A DNA stretch of 64,000 bases from Halomonas salinarum (GCF_012062845.1 NZ_WWNB01000011.1:60831-124830), one strand, 5' to 3'; positions 9,630-19,543 are shown, counted from the stretch's first letter. Program-made: numbers and translations. The notes: generated by a model from the sequence alone, not told the origin.

Positions 9630-11039
9630 TCAGTCGTCAGCCAGTGCCGGCAGCAGCACCTTTAATTTACGGGTCAGTGTATTGCGCCCCCAACCCAGCA
9701 GCTCGGCGGCCTCGCCCTTGCGCCCACCGGTATGCTTGAGCGCGGTTTCAATGAGGATGCGCTCGAAGTCTGGCACCGCCTCCTCGAGCAGATGCGTCTG
9801 CCCGGCAGCCAGGGCACGATCGGCCCACTCACGAAAGGCGCTGCGCCAGTCGCCGGCCGCCACCTCGGTGCCCTCGGTCGAGCGAAGCTCCGGCGGCAGG
9901 TCGTCGATCATCACCTCGCGGCCGGAGGCCATCACGGTCAGCCAACGACAGGTGTTCTCCAGCTGGCGCACATTGCCGGGCCAGGGCAGCCGCGCCAAAT
10001 GGCTTTCGGCCTCCGGCGTCAGTACCTTGGCTTCGGCGGACAGCTCCTTGGCCGCCTCGGCAAGAAAGTGCTGCGTCAGGCGCGGAATATCTTCGCGGCG
10101 CTCGGCAAGGGTCGGCAGATGCACGCGAATCACATTGAGGCGATGAAACAGGTCCTCGCGAAAGCGTCCATCACTGACCAGGGTCTCGAGGTTCTGGTGG
10201 GTGGCGGCAATGATGCGCACGTCCGCCTTCACCGAGACATGACCACCGACCCGGTAGAACTCGCCGTCGGCCAGCACGCGCAGCAGCCGGGTCTGGGTAT
10301 CCGGTGGCATGTCGCCGATTTCATCGAGAAACAGGGTCCCGCCGTCGGCCTGCTCGAAGCGACCTCGGCGCTGAGCGGCGGCACCGGTGAAGGCGCCCTT
10401 CTCATGGCCAAATAGCTCGGACTCCATCAGATCCTTGGGGATCGCCGCCATGTTCAAGGCGATGAACGGCTTGCCAGCCCGTGGGCTGTGCTGGTGCAAG
10501 GCCTGGGCGACACGCTCCTTGCCGGTGCCGGACTCGCCGTTGATCAATACAGTGATATGCGAATGCGAGAGCCGGCCGATGGCGCGAAACACCTCCTGCA
10601 TGGCCGGCGCTTCGCCGATGATTTCGGCCCCCAGGCCTTCAGGCGCCTCGAAGGGGCGCTGACGTTCGCGGGCATGGGCGACGGCGCGGCGCACCAGGGC
10701 CAGTGCCTCATCGACATCAAAGGGCTTGGGAAGATACTCGAAGGCGCCGCCCTGATAGGAGGCCACGGCACTGTCGAGATCCGAGTGGGCGGTCATCACG
10801 ATCACCGGCAGGTCCGGATAAAGCTCGCGGACCCGTGCCATCAGCTCGAGGCCATCGAGCCCCGGCATGCGAATATCGGTGATCAGCACATCGGGAGGCG
10901 ATTTTTCCAGGCTGGCGAGCGCCGAATCACCTCGTTCGAAGCTCTCGACCGAAAGATCCGGCTGTGCCAGGGAGCGCTCCAGCACCCAACGGATGGCACG
11001 GTCGTCGTCGACGATAACGATACGCGCGGGGTCGGTCAT
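9630..11039 (-). CDS. ntrC: NtrC, nitrogen regulation response regulator
   Basis: NtrC is the sigma-54 activator that turns on glnA and other nitrogen genes when phosphorylated by NtrB. The 469 residues show a receiver domain with phospho-acceptor Asp55 (VLITDIRMPG), an AAA+ domain with Walker A GESGTGKE near residue 170 and the sigma-54 contact loop GAFTGA near 215, and a C-terminal Fis-type helix-turn-helix (GEAAELLGWGRNTLTRKL). It follows ntrB by 70 bases on the same strand. The end of the gene is duplicated just downstream. Confidence 0.97.
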   Translation of the reverse strand: MTDPARIVIVDDDRAIRWVLERSLAQPDLSVESFERGDSALASLEKSPPDVLITDIRMPGLDGLELMARVRELYPDLPVIVMTAHSDLDSAVASYQGGAFEYLPKPFDVDEALALVRRAVAHARERQRPFEAPEGLGAEIIGEAPAMQEVFRAIGRLSHSHITVLINGESGTGKERVAQALHQHSPRAGKPFIALNMAAIPKDLMESELFGHEKGAFTGAAAQRRGRFEQADGGTLFLDEIGDMPPDTQTRLLRVLADGEFYRVGGHVSVKADVRIIAATHQNLETLVSDGRFREDLFHRLNVIRVHLPTLAERREDIPRLTQHFLAEAAKELSAEAKVLTPEAESHLARLPWPGNVRQLENTCRWLTVMASGREVMIDDLPPELRSTEGTEVAAGDWRSAFREWADRALAAGQTHLLEEAVPDFERILIETALKHTGGRKGEAAELLGWGRNTLTRKLKVLLPALADD

Positions 11040-11109
11040 GATGCCTCCAGCGGGATAAGGACGTGATCAGTAAGAAAAGTGTGAGCAGCAAGAGACGTGA
11101 TAGTGGCCA

Positions 11110-12174
11110 TCATGGGCGGTCACCCTGGCGATCCGGCGACGGCTCCAGCGGCACCAGCAACCGGAATTCGGTGGCACCGGGCTCGCTGTCGCATTCGATC
11201 AGCCCCTGATGCTTGTGCAGAATCGATTGCGCGATCGACAGCCCCAGGCCACTGCCCTCGGCGCGCCCGGAGACCATCGGGAAAAAAAGCGTCTCACGAA
11301 GCGACTCGGGAATCCCCGGGCCGTTGTCGATGATCGCCACTTCACAGACCAGACGATGGCGCTCGGTCCCCAGGGTGAACTGGCGCCGGGCGCGGGTGCG
11401 AAGGGTCAGCCTGGGGGTCGTGGTGTGGGCATCATCCATGGCCTCGACCGCATTGCGTGCGATGTTGAGGACCGCCTGAATCATCCGCGACTCGTCGCCC
11501 TGAAACTCCGGCAGGCTCGGGTCATAGTCACGCACCAGCTCTACATCCGGGTGTTCGGCGACGATCAGCGAACGCACTCGCTCAAGCACCTTATGAATAT
11601 TGAAAAGGGCGTCATGGACGGGCTGATTGGGGCCCAGCATGCGGTCGACCATGTCACGCAGCCGGTCTGCCTCCTCGACAATGATGCGGGTGAATTCCTT
11701 GAGCGATGGATCCGGCAGGTCGCGTTCCAGCAACTGTGCCGCACCGCGGATCCCGCCGAGCGGATTCTTGACCTCATGAGCAAGGCCACGCGTCAGCGTC
11801 TTGATGGTCTGCTGACGAGCAATCAGCGCTTCCTCGCGGGAGATGCGCATCAAGCGGTCCCGGGGCTCGACCTCGAGCAACAGCTCCTCTTTTGACAGCG
11901 GGGTCACCGTGAAATCGGCCGTTATCACCTCACCGCTGCCATTGGTCAGCACCGCCTCACGTTGCGTGAAGGGATGCAGCTCATCACGGGCCTTGCACAG
12001 CACCTCGGCAATGGCCCCTTCGATGCCTTCCAGTGGCTCAAGGCAAGTACCGCGCACACGCTTGAGGCTGACGGCCAGCAGTGCCTCCGCGGCGGGATTC
12101 ATCCAGCGCACCCGTAGATCGCCGTCCAACAACAGAACGGCAGCACTTAGATGCTCCAGCAGACGTTGATACAT
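11110..12174 (-). CDS. ntrB: NtrB, nitrogen regulation sensor kinase
   Basis: NtrB phosphorylates or dephosphorylates NtrC according to PII status. The 354-residue cytoplasmic kinase has a PAS domain (about 5-110, beginning HLSAAVLLLDGDLRVRW), an H-box AHEVKNPLGGIRGA with the phosphoryl His near residue 134, and an HATPase domain with an N-box around RNAVEAM, DNGPGIPE and GSGLGLSI. No membrane segment is present, as expected. It is co-directional with ntrC and lies downstream of glnA, the common glnA-ntrB-ntrC order, with the DUF4124 gene between. Confidence 0.96.
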   Translation of the reverse strand: MYQRLLEHLSAAVLLLDGDLRVRWMNPAAEALLAVSLKRVRGTCLEPLEGIEGAIAEVLCKARDELHPFTQREAVLTNGSGEVITADFTVTPLSKEELLLEVEPRDRLMRISREEALIARQQTIKTLTRGLAHEVKNPLGGIRGAAQLLERDLPDPSLKEFTRIIVEEADRLRDMVDRMLGPNQPVHDALFNIHKVLERVRSLIVAEHPDVELVRDYDPSLPEFQGDESRMIQAVLNIARNAVEAMDDAHTTTPRLTLRTRARRQFTLGTERHRLVCEVAIIDNGPGIPESLRETLFFPMVSGRAEGSGLGLSIAQSILHKHQGLIECDSEPGATEFRLLVPLEPSPDRQGDRP

Positions 12175-12335
12175 GGTGCACTTCGCTCGGTCAGCATTCC
12201 CTATTGCTTTGCAAGAACCACGCCAGCCTTACAAAGGCCGCTGTTCTGGGCATAGGGGAACGTCGTTATCAGATGAGCGCACCACTTTAGTGCATGGCGA
12301 AGGGTAGTACATCCCTTTCTGTTGCGCGGCGAGGG

Positions 12336-12974
12336 TCAGGGAGAAGCGTTGGCAGCGTTGTTGGGATTGCGGGGCAGGTTGACGCTTGCGCGCTGCACGA
12401 AGAGCGTCACCGGCTCACTGCGATGGCGTACCCGGCCCTCGGCATCCAACAGCTCGGCCACCAGCTGGTGCTCACCACGCTCCAGGCCGGTGACCATGAA
12501 AACCGGCGAGTGCAGCGCCGACTGGCTGACCTGCCCATCGACCAACAGCCGCACCTGATGATCGTCCCGCAGCTCAGGTTCTATCGATAACTCGACCTGG
12601 ACATTACCGGCATAGCCCGTCGGCAGCGTCTGTTCTTGCTTGGGAGACGCGATACGAAAGGTGGAATAGGGCAGGAAGGGAGGCGCAGCGGATTGATTGT
12701 TGCTACTGCGCTGGTCATTGCTCGCGCCATTGCTTGCTGAGGGCGAAGACGCCTGGGGAGGCGCCGGCACCACGGTCAGCGGCGAAAGCGTCACCGCCTC
12801 CCCGCGCTGAGGCCGATCAGAGTAGCTGACGTTGCCCTGCTCATCGACGTGGCGATATACCGTGGCGGCCGAGGCGATAACGGGCATCAGAGCGAGTATC
12901 AGCGACACCGCTATCAACGTGCCCGGCCGGACAACTGAGGCGGCGGGCTTGGCGACTGTCCTTTCGACTAGCAT
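12336..12974 (-). CDS. DUF4124-domain secreted protein
   Basis: The 212-residue protein has a signal peptide ending ASAA, followed at once by the DUF4124 core (TVYRHVDEQGNVSYSDRPQRGE), a short envelope domain common in gammaproteobacteria near glnA. A Ser/Asn/Pro-rich linker (about 75-105) leads to an Ig-like C-terminal half with ELSIEPEL and VSQSALHSPVFMVTGLERGEHQLVAELLD. No biochemical function is established for the family. It sits between glnA and ntrB on the same strand. Confidence 0.75.
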   Translation of the reverse strand: MLVERTVAKPAASVVRPGTLIAVSLILALMPVIASAATVYRHVDEQGNVSYSDRPQRGEAVTLSPLTVVPAPPQASSPSASNGASNDQRSSNNQSAAPPFLPYSTFRIASPKQEQTLPTGYAGNVQVELSIEPELRDDHQVRLLVDGQVSQSALHSPVFMVTGLERGEHQLVAELLDAEGRVRHRSEPVTLFVQRASVNLPRNPNNAANASP

Positions 12975-13011
12975 CCTTTTGTTCTCCCGGGGACTGACCC
13001 TATCGATGGCT

Positions 13012-13051
13012 GGCTAATGGCTAATGGCTAATGGCTAATGGCTAATGGCTA
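13012..13051. repeat. heptanucleotide tandem repeat (GGCTAAT, 5.7 copies)
   Basis: Five perfect copies of GGCTAAT and a partial sixth lie between the glnA terminator and the DUF4124 start. A 7-bp unit is prone to slipped-strand length change. Confidence 0.95.
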
Positions 13052-13065
13052 CGTCGAGTGTACCC

Positions 13066-13098
13066 AAAAAAAAGGGGACCGCATGAGCGGTCCCCTTT
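13066..13098 (-). terminator. Rho-independent terminator of glnA
   Basis: Arms AAAGGGGACCGC (13071-13082) and its complement (13087-13098) enclose the loop ATGA; on the minus strand the stem is followed by a run of eight T (13066-13073). It lies 55 bases after the glnA stop. Confidence 0.92.
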
Positions 13099-13152
13099 GG
13101 TGATTCACCAATACGCCGACGCTAGGCCGGCGATTGGCCATCCGTCGCTGTT

Positions 13153-14559
13153 TTAGCAGCTGTAGTACATGTCGAACTCGATCGGATGCGTGGCCATGCG
13201 CAGGCGCTCGACGTCTTCTTCCAGCAGCTCGATGTAGGCATCGATCATGTCGTCGGTGAAGACGCCACCTTCGGTCAGGAAGCCACGATCGGCATCCAGT
13301 GCCTCCAATGCCTGGTCCAGGCTCTCGGCGACGGTGGGGATGGCCTTGCCTTCTTCCGGCGGCAGGTCATAAAGATTCTTGTCCATGGCATCGCCCGGAT
13401 GAATCTTGTTCTTGATGCCGTCGATACCGGCCATCAGCATCGCCGCGAAGCACAGGTACGGGTTGGCGGTCGGGTCCGGGAAACGGGTCTCGACACGCTT
13501 GCCCTTCGGGCTTGCGGTGTACGGAATACGAATGGAGGCGGAACGGTTGCGCGCCGAGTAGGCCAGCATCACCGGCGCCTCGAAGCCCGGCACCAGACGC
13601 TTGTAGGAGTTGGTGGAGGGGTTGGTGAAGGCATTCAGGGCACGGGCGTGCTTGATGACGCCACCGATGTAGTAGAGCGCCATTTCGGACAGCCCGGCGT
13701 ACTCGTCCCCGGCGAACTGGTTGACGCCGTCCTTCCAAAAGGACTGGTGGACGTGCATGCCGGAGCCGTTGTCACCGACCAGCGGCTTGGGCATGAAGGT
13801 GGCCGTCTTGCCATAAGCGTGCGCCACATTGTGGATCACGTACTTCATGGACTGCACTTCATCGGCCTTCTGGACCAGGGTGTTGAACTTCACACCGATC
13901 TCGTTCTGGCCGGCGTTGGACACCTCGTGGTGGTGCACCTCGACGCTCTGGCCGATGGCTTCCAGGGTGTTGCACATGGCGCCGCGCATGTCGTGGAAGC
14001 TATCCACCGGCGGAACCGGGAAGTAGCCGCCCTTGACCCGCGGACGGTGGCCCATGTTGCCGCCTTCGACGGCGCTGTCGGTGGCCCAGGCGCCTTCTTC
14101 GGAGGTGATCTTGTACATGGAGCCCTGGATGTCGGACTTCCAGTGCACCTCGTCGAAGATGAAGAACTCGGGCTCCGGGCCGAAGAAGGCGGTATCACCA
14201 AGGCCGGTGGACTGCAGAAACGCCTCGGCGCGCTTGGCGATGGAGCGCGGATCACGCTCGTAGCCCTGCATGGTGGCCGGCTCGATGATGTCGCAGCGCA
14301 GCACCAGGGTGGCGTCTTCGGTGAACGGGTCCAGGTAAGCGCTGCCGTCTTCCGGGCGCAGGATCATGTCGGACTCGTTGATGCCTTTCCAGCCGGAGAT
14401 GGAGGAACCATCGAACATCTGACCGTTTTCGAAGAACTCTTCATCCACGGAGTGCGCCGGAATGGTGACGTGCTGCTCCTTGCCCTTGGTATCGGTGAAG
14501 CGCAGGTCTACCCACTTGATGTCATGTTCTTCGATCAGTGCGAGGGTCTTCTCAGACAT
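13153..14559 (-). CDS. glnA: glutamine synthetase type I
   Basis: GlnA makes glutamine from glutamate, ammonia and ATP. The 468 residues match the usual length of the adenylylated bacterial class: N-terminal beta-grasp domain with [11 protein letters not shown], catalytic [21 protein letters not shown] metal site, the ATP loop [18 protein letters not shown], the glutamate-site [11 protein letters not shown], and the adenylylation loop NLYDLPPEE with the target Tyr near residue 397. Regulation is probably by NtrC from a sigma-54 promoter upstream (14754-14771) and by adenylylation. A strong terminator follows. Confidence 0.98.
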   Translation of the reverse strand: MSEKTLALIEEHDIKWVDLRFTDTKGKEQHVTIPAHSVDEEFFENGQMFDGSSISGWKGINESDMILRPEDGSAYLDPFTEDATLVLRCDIIEPATMQGYERDPRSIAKRAEAFLQSTGLGDTAFFGPEPEFFIFDEVHWKSDIQGSMYKITSEEGAWATDSAVEGGNMGHRPRVKGGYFPVPPVDSFHDMRGAMCNTLEAIGQSVEVHHHEVSNAGQNEIGVKFNTLVQKADEVQSMKYVIHNVAHAYGKTATFMPKPLVGDNGSGMHVHQSFWKDGVNQFAGDEYAGLSEMALYYIGGVIKHARALNAFTNPSTNSYKRLVPGFEAPVMLAYSARNRSASIRIPYTASPKGKRVETRFPDPTANPYLCFAAMLMAGIDGIKNKIHPGDAMDKNLYDLPPEEGKAIPTVAESLDQALEALDADRGFLTEGGVFTDDMIDAYIELLEEDVERLRMATHPIEFDMYYSC

Positions 14560-14753
14560 GGTGTCCTCCAGAGGATGAGCAATGGCTCTAATATGATTGG
14601 CGTGTGCCCGGCGAGGTCATCCACGCCTCGGGCGCGTCGCGATGGCGAAACGGGGCCGAGTCGTTTGTACCATGCCAGGAGCGTCAGGCCCATGGCCGCC
14701 GGTACAGGACATGAAAAACATCATGTCACTGCAAAGATGTTAGTGTCATGAGC

Positions 14754-14771
14754 AATGCAGGGGACGTGCCA
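14754..14771 (-). promoter_or_regulatory. sigma-54 promoter of glnA
   Basis: Read on the minus strand, TGGCACGTCCCCTGCATT matches the -24/-12 consensus (TGGCAC, five bases, TTGCA) in all but one key base, with correct GG-to-GC spacing. It lies about 195 bases before the glnA start codon. NtrC-like half sites lie 130-190 bases further upstream. Confidence 0.85.
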
Positions 14772-14900
14772 AAATGGCGCATCATACCTGCGCATTAAAA
14801 TAACCTTTTGATTGGCAAATATTTTTTCTTGTGCCCTGTCAGATAGCACAGAGCGACATCCTCTACCTCCACCGTGTGTCACCTTCAATGGATCTTTATA

Positions 14901-14947
14901 GTGCACCATTGTGACTCGCGATCCGCGCCTTGTGCACCAAAATGCAG
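14901..14947 (-). promoter_or_regulatory. candidate NtrC enhancer sites
   Basis: Two GTGCACCA half sites about 30 bases apart (GTGCACCATTGTG at 14901-14913 and TGCACCAAAATGCA at 14932-14945) resemble the NtrC consensus TGCACC-N5-GGTGCA. Their distance of about 130-190 bases from the sigma-54 promoter is typical for an NtrC enhancer. Each preserves one half site well and the other poorly. Nothing else was recognised between glnA and the next gene. Confidence 0.5.
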
Positions 14948-15195
14948 CGAAGCTATGGCTGAGCACCACGCTTAGCCACCCCACCAGTTTGGCTGAGCCA
15001 GAGCTCCCCTTCGAAGCTTTCCATATCAGCTAAAGATGTTATTGCTACTTAGTGAAACTCAAAGCTACACTTCATTACACATGATAGTGCTGGCTGGCGC
15101 CTTCATGGAATGGCATGCCTGGAGCCGGTGACATCCTGCTCCGCGACACGGCCTTTCAGGTCGGTTGCCCCGTCCACGCAGGAGCGTCACCGCAG

Positions 15196-15735
15196 ATGAA
15201 TGCCTATAGCATCATTATTGATACACGGCTCATGGGCGCCCAGCTGCCACGCTGCTTGGCGACGCTCAGCGAAGCCGTGAAACGGCATCCCTCGCGGGTC
15301 GACATTCAGGTCATCGGCATCGACGAAACCGCACGCCTGACGACCCTGAGTCGACGCTTCGGTGGACGTTTCACCGTCTGCGATCATGCCACCGTCGGCG
15401 CCCGAAGCAATGCCGTCGCCCGTCTTACCTCTGCCGACATCCTGATTTTCATTTCCCCCCTCGGTCGGCAACACAGCAGCTGGCTCGGCAAGGTTGATGA
15501 TCTGTTCGAGCGCCAGCAATGGGATGCCGTGGTCTTCCAGCCTCATACCACTGTATTGATGACAACCCTGCGCCGGCTGTGGAATATCACTACACCACCC
15601 GGTACCCTGTGCGTCGCCCGCCAGTGGTTCGAGCGCATCGGAGGTTTCGACTCCGGCCTCGACGCAAACGCCCACGAGGATCTGGTGGAGCGCCTGCGCG
15701 CCTGTCATGCGCGCATCATGGAAGTCCCGCTATAA
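15196..15735 (+). CDS. glycosyltransferase family 2-like protein
   Basis: The 179-residue protein (from MNAYSIIIDTR) has the shape of a short GT2 domain: a Rossmann-like first strand, GARSNAVARLTSADILIFI in place of the usual GAARNxG block, and a C-terminal segment RQWFERIGGFDSGLDANAHEDLVERL similar to the GGFDE...EDxxL signature of the TIGR04283-type transferases. It is short and the usual DxD is unclear (SPLGR instead), so it may be a diverged or non-catalytic member. ATG 15196 was preferred to 15115 because similarity begins there. Confidence 0.5.
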   Translation: MNAYSIIIDTRLMGAQLPRCLATLSEAVKRHPSRVDIQVIGIDETARLTTLSRRFGGRFTVCDHATVGARSNAVARLTSADILIFISPLGRQHSSWLGKVDDLFERQQWDAVVFQPHTTVLMTTLRRLWNITTPPGTLCVARQWFERIGGFDSGLDANAHEDLVERLRACHARIMEVPL

Positions 15736-16016
15736 TCCCGCGGCATCGACAACTCCTCGTGGCATGACAGACCTTCGGCATCACGCCATAGTGCCGTTGC
15801 GTCAACGAGTGAGTATCCACGCATCACCGTCGAGTTCTGACTGGCGCGCACGCTCATGAAGGCCATTTGGCTCACTCCATGTACCTGTGCCGACGACCTG
15901 AGTTGAGAGCATCGCGCCACCTCACTACTGACCAGAACAGACCGAGTGTCAGTGATTCAGCGCTGTCTGCGGCGAGAATTCGCGCGCAACGCTGGTAGGG
16001 GCACCGGCCCGGATAC
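15736..16016. other. intergenic region upstream of typA, no gene recognised
   Basis: About 280 bases with no convincing coding region on either strand; a 71-codon minus-strand frame (15705-15920) has no family features and no ribosome-binding site. Only the typA promoter at its right end was recognised. Confidence 0.6.
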
Positions 16017-16022
16017 TATAAT
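16017..16022 (+). promoter_or_regulatory. -10 element of the typA promoter
   Basis: A perfect TATAAT lies 31 bases before the GTG start of typA. No good TTGACA is present at the right distance, so the -35 is weak or absent. Confidence 0.5.
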
Positions 16023-16052
16023 GTCGCCCAATTTTCGCAGCAGGATCCCGTC

Positions 16053-17882
16053 GTGATCGAGAATCTTCGCAACATCGCCATCATCGCCCACGTTGACCAT
16101 GGTAAGACTACCCTGGTCGACAAGCTCCTCAGCCAGTCCGGCACCCTCGACCGCAAGGCCGAAGGGCAAGAGCGGATCATGGACTCCAACGACCAGGAGA
16201 AGGAACGCGGCATCACCATCCTGGCCAAGAACACCGCGATTCTTTGGCACGACACCAAGGACGACAAGGACTACCACATCAACATCGTCGACACGCCGGG
16301 ACACGCCGACTTCGGTGGCGAGGTCGAGCGCGTGATGTCGATGGTGGATTCGGTGCTGCTGATGGTCGATGCGGTCGATGGCCCGATGCCCCAGACTCGC
16401 TTCGTGACCCAGAAAGCCTTCGATAAGGGCCTCAAGCCGATCGTCGTGGTCAACAAGATCGACCGCCCGGGCGCGCGTCCGGACTGGGTCATCGACCAGA
16501 TCTTCGACCTGTTCGACAACCTCGGTGCCAACGACGAGCAGCTCGACTTCCCGATCATCTACTGCTCGGCCCTGAACGGCATCGCCGGCGAAGAGCCGGA
16601 ATCCCTCGCCGACGACATGACGCCGATGTTCCGCGCCATCGTCGATATCGTCGAGCCGCCCAAGGTCGAGCTCGACGGCCCGCTGCAGATGCAGGTCTCG
16701 GCGCTGGACTACAACAGCTACGTCGGCGTCATCGGCCTTGGCCGCATCAAGCGCGGTGCCATCAGCCCGGGCCAGCAGGTCAGCGTCATTACCAAGGAAG
16801 GCAACACCCGCAAGGGCAAGATCGGCCAGGTGATGACCCACATGGGTCTGGAGCGTGTGCAGACCGATAAGGCCACTGCCGGCGACATCGTCTGCATCAC
16901 CGGCATCGACGCCCTGGCGATCTCCGACACCATCTGTGATCCGGCCCACGTCGAAGCACTACCCAAGCTGTCCGTCGACGAGCCGACCGTGTCCATGACC
17001 TTCCAGGTCAACGACTCGCCGATGGCCGGCCGTGACGGCAAGTACGTCACCAGCCGCAACATCAAGGATCGCCTCGAGCAGGAATTGATCCACAACGTGG
17101 CATTGCGCGTCGAACAGGGCGAAACGCCAGAGAGATTCAAGGTCTCCGGCCGCGGCGAGCTGCACCTGTCCGTGCTGATCGAAAGCATGCGTCGTGAAGG
17201 CTTCGAGCTGGCCGTGGGCCGCCCCGAGGTCATCATCCGCGAGATCGATGGCGTCAAGCAGGAGCCTTACGAGGAAGTCATCATCGACTGTGAAGAGGCG
17301 CACCAGGGCGCCATCATGGAAGAGCTTGGCTATCGCAAGGGCGAGATGACCAACATGAACCCGGACGGCAAGGGCCGTGTTCGTCTGGACTTCATCATCC
17401 CGGCGCGTGGCCTGATCGGCTTCCGCGGTCAGTTCCTGACCCTGACCTCCGGTACCGGCATCCTCACCAGCCGCTTCGATCATTACGGCGACCTCAAGCC
17501 CGATGCCTCCATCGAGCGTCGCAACGGCGTACTGGTCTCCATGGTGCCCGGCAAGGCCCTGGCCTATGCCCTCTTCGCCCTGCAGGATCGCGGCAAGCTG
17601 ATCGTTGAGCACGGCACCGAGGTCTACGAAGGCATGCTGATCGGCATCAACAACCGTGCCGACGACATGGTGGTCAACCCGACCAAGGCCAAGAAGCTCG
17701 ATAACATGCGCGCCTCAGGCAACGACGAGAACCTCGTGCTGACGCCGCCCATCCGCTTCACCCTTGAGCAGGCCATCGAATTCCTCGACAGCGACGAGCT
17801 GGTCGAGATCACGCCAAACCACATCCGCCTGCGCAAGAAGCACCTCAAGGAAAACGAACGCAAGCGCTCCAAGAAGGGCTGA
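16053..17882 (+). CDS. typA: TypA/BipA ribosome-associated GTPase
   Basis: TypA is an EF-G-like translational GTPase needed for growth under cold or stress and for 50S assembly. The 609-residue protein has the G1 motif [11 protein letters not shown]2 region with RGITI, G3 DTPGHADF, G4 NKID and G5 CSAL, then domains II, III and V and the TypA-specific C-terminal domain ending in a Lys/Arg-rich tail. The start is GTG at 16053, preceded by CAGGA; downstream initiation would remove the conserved [15 protein letters not shown]. Confidence 0.97.
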   Translation: MIENLRNIAIIAHVDHGKTTLVDKLLSQSGTLDRKAEGQERIMDSNDQEKERGITILAKNTAILWHDTKDDKDYHINIVDTPGHADFGGEVERVMSMVDSVLLMVDAVDGPMPQTRFVTQKAFDKGLKPIVVVNKIDRPGARPDWVIDQIFDLFDNLGANDEQLDFPIIYCSALNGIAGEEPESLADDMTPMFRAIVDIVEPPKVELDGPLQMQVSALDYNSYVGVIGLGRIKRGAISPGQQVSVITKEGNTRKGKIGQVMTHMGLERVQTDKATAGDIVCITGIDALAISDTICDPAHVEALPKLSVDEPTVSMTFQVNDSPMAGRDGKYVTSRNIKDRLEQELIHNVALRVEQGETPERFKVSGRGELHLSVLIESMRREGFELAVGRPEVIIREIDGVKQEPYEEVIIDCEEAHQGAIMEELGYRKGEMTNMNPDGKGRVRLDFIIPARGLIGFRGQFLTLTSGTGILTSRFDHYGDLKPDASIERRNGVLVSMVPGKALAYALFALQDRGKLIVEHGTEVYEGMLIGINNRADDMVVNPTKAKKLDNMRASGNDENLVLTPPIRFTLEQAIEFLDSDELVEITPNHIRLRKKHLKENERKRSKKG

Positions 17883-17948
17883 TCAAGCCTTTCGCGCGCC
17901 CTTGAGCACGCCTGCTCTTGAATATCATGGCGCCCCGGCGCCATGATC

Positions 17949-17978
17949 AAAAAGCCCACCGCTTGCGGTGGGCTTTTT
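17949..17978 (+). terminator. terminator after typA
   Basis: Perfect stem AAAAAGCCCACCGC / GCGGTGGGCTTTTT with TT-containing loop, U-tract on both strands. It lies 67 bases after the typA stop. Confidence 0.92.
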
Positions 17979-18067
17979 CGTTAGCCGAAATAATGGCTAA
18001 TATAAGAACAGCATTCGTTATTTAACACCTCATTATCGCCATCTTCGCCATAAAAAGGAGAGCCAGT

Positions 18068-18394
18068 ATGCACAAACACGTAGAATGGGATGATCCCGGC
18101 CAGTACAGCGTGCTCGCCTTCTACGCCAACACCCAGGGCGAACACACCGACCCACACCCCGGCAGTATCATCAACGCCCACTACCAGGGCATCAGTGTTC
18201 GGGTCCGGGTCGAAGCCTACGTCAACGACGACACCAGCATCGGCGAAGTGGTCGCCCTGATCAGTCCGCGCACCGGCGAGCGCAAGCAGTCATATCGTAA
18301 TCTCGCGCTTGGCGATATGGTGCGCCTGCCCGACACGATGCGCTGCATCGAGCCCCGGCTACCCGACGACGAGGATGACGAAGACGAAGACTGA
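18068..18394 (+). CDS. small acidic-tailed hypothetical protein
   Basis: A 108-residue soluble protein preceded by a good AAGGAGAG site. The body (VRVRVEAYVNDDTSIGEVVALISPRTGERKQSYRNLALGDMVRLPDTMRCIEPR) looks like a compact beta-rich domain; the last eleven residues are almost all Asp/Glu. No family was recognised with confidence. The tail may be a halophile-style acidic extension or a binding surface. It stands alone between two hairpins. Confidence 0.7.
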   Translation: MHKHVEWDDPGQYSVLAFYANTQGEHTDPHPGSIINAHYQGISVRVRVEAYVNDDTSIGEVVALISPRTGERKQSYRNLALGDMVRLPDTMRCIEPRLPDDEDDEDED

Positions 18395-18503
18395 GTGTGC
18401 TCACATTCACCGCTCAGGGTAACGTCACCTCCTGTATGCACTAACTGTGTGCACGGACGTTAAGAGCCAAGTCCGGTTATGCTTGTCTCTTGATCCCACC
18501 TCA

Positions 18504-18525
18504 AGGCCAGTGAATCCACTGGCCT
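18504..18525. terminator. perfect 9-bp hairpin, possible terminator
   Basis: AGGCCAGTG and its exact complement flank a 4-base loop, 16 bases before the ATG of the hydrolase gene. There is no T-run, so it could instead be a structure in the 5' leader of the hydrolase mRNA. Confidence 0.45.
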
Positions 18526-18541
18526 GATTCGGAGACTCGCC

Positions 18542-19288
18542 ATGAAAGCCTTGTGTTCACTGCTCTTGAGCCTGGCCGCCGCCCCGGCACTGGCCGGCCA
18601 AGCCGTCGATTACGAGATCAACGGCCAGCCCTATCAGGGCTATCACGCCGCCGCCCGGGGTGAACCCAAGGGCAGCGTGTTGATCATTCATGACTGGGAC
18701 GGGCTGACGGACTACGAAATGCGCCGCGTCGACATGCTGGCCGCCGCGGGCTACGACGCCTTTGCCGCCGACCTTTACGGCGCCGGCAACCGCCCGGTGG
18801 ATACCGCCGCCAAGAAAGCCGAGACCGCCAAGCTCTACGAGGACCGCCAGGCCATGCGCGAACGCACCTTGGCGGCGCTCGCCCAGTCGCAGCGACTGGG
18901 CGATAGCGACACCGTGGTGATGGGTTACTGCTTCGGCGGCGCCGTGGTGCTGGAGCTGGCTCGCGCTGGCAGCGCCGAGCATATCAAGGGCTACGCCACC
19001 TTCCATGGCGGTCTCAGCACGCCCGAAGGGCAGTCCTACTCCGCCGACATGCCGCCCCTGCTGGTCGCACACGGCGGCGCCGACACCTCGGTCAGCATGG
19101 ATGATGTCGCCGCCCTGTCCCAGGAGCTTGAAGCCGCCAACGCCACCTACGAGATTCAGGTCTATTCCGGCGCCCCGCATGCCTTCACCGTGCTTGGCAG
19201 CGAGCGCTACGACGCCCGCGCCGACCAGCACTCCTGGGATGCCTTCAACGACCTGCTCGAGGAAACACTGGGCTCACCGGCTCCCTGA
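18542..19288 (+). CDS. periplasmic dienelactone hydrolase-family protein
   Basis: The 248-residue alpha/beta hydrolase starts with a signal peptide (MKALCSLLLSLAAAPALAG). Family motifs: VLIIHDWDGLTDYEMRRVDMLAAAGYDAFAADLYGAG and the nucleophile elbow MGYCFGGAV with the catalytic Cys near residue 129, followed by the acid region LLVAHGGADTSV and the His in SGAPHAFTV. The substrate cannot be read from sequence; few members act on real dienelactone. CGGAG precedes ATG 18542. Confidence 0.88.
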   Translation: MKALCSLLLSLAAAPALAGQAVDYEINGQPYQGYHAAARGEPKGSVLIIHDWDGLTDYEMRRVDMLAAAGYDAFAADLYGAGNRPVDTAAKKAETAKLYEDRQAMRERTLAALAQSQRLGDSDTVVMGYCFGGAVVLELARAGSAEHIKGYATFHGGLSTPEGQSYSADMPPLLVAHGGADTSVSMDDVAALSQELEAANATYEIQVYSGAPHAFTVLGSERYDARADQHSWDAFNDLLEETLGSPAP

Positions 19289-19543
19289 TCACATCGGCGT
19301 ACCCTTGCCCTCGCTCGCCTCGCCCGCCAGGTACTGTTCCGCCGTCAGCATGAACAGACGCCGGAACAGTTCGTGGATGGCCTCTTCACGCTTGAGGGCC
19401 AACAATTCTTCATCCACCTCTTCGCCCTCAGGTGGCGCGCAGCGCGGATACTCCCAGGCCAGGCGAACAGCGCCAGAGCTGGCATCGCGAATCTGCAGGC
19501 TGGGGTTGGCTCCCTTGAGACGAGTATCGATCTGGTAAGGCAT
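19289..19543 (-). CDS. small hypothetical protein, charged
   Basis: The 84-residue protein starts MPYQIDTRLKGANPSLQIRDASSGAVRLAW and continues with a helical acidic segment EGEEVDEELLALKREEAIHELFRRLFMLTAEQYL. A good GGAG site precedes ATG 19543. It has no membrane segment or recognised domain. A Fur-like box lies 28 bases upstream of its start, so iron control is possible. It is convergent, end to end, with the hydrolase gene. Confidence 0.65.
   Translation of the reverse strand: MPYQIDTRLKGANPSLQIRDASSGAVRLAWEYPRCAPPEGEEVDEELLALKREEAIHELFRRLFMLTAEQYLAGEASEGKGTPM

Noticed and set aside
13186..14751. 521-codon plus-strand frame antisense to glnA
   Set aside because: Shadow of a highly conserved GC-rich gene; composition is His/Val/Gly-rich without any domain.
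15957..16949. 330-codon minus-strand frame antisense to typA
   Set aside because: Shadow frame of typA with no recognised domain.
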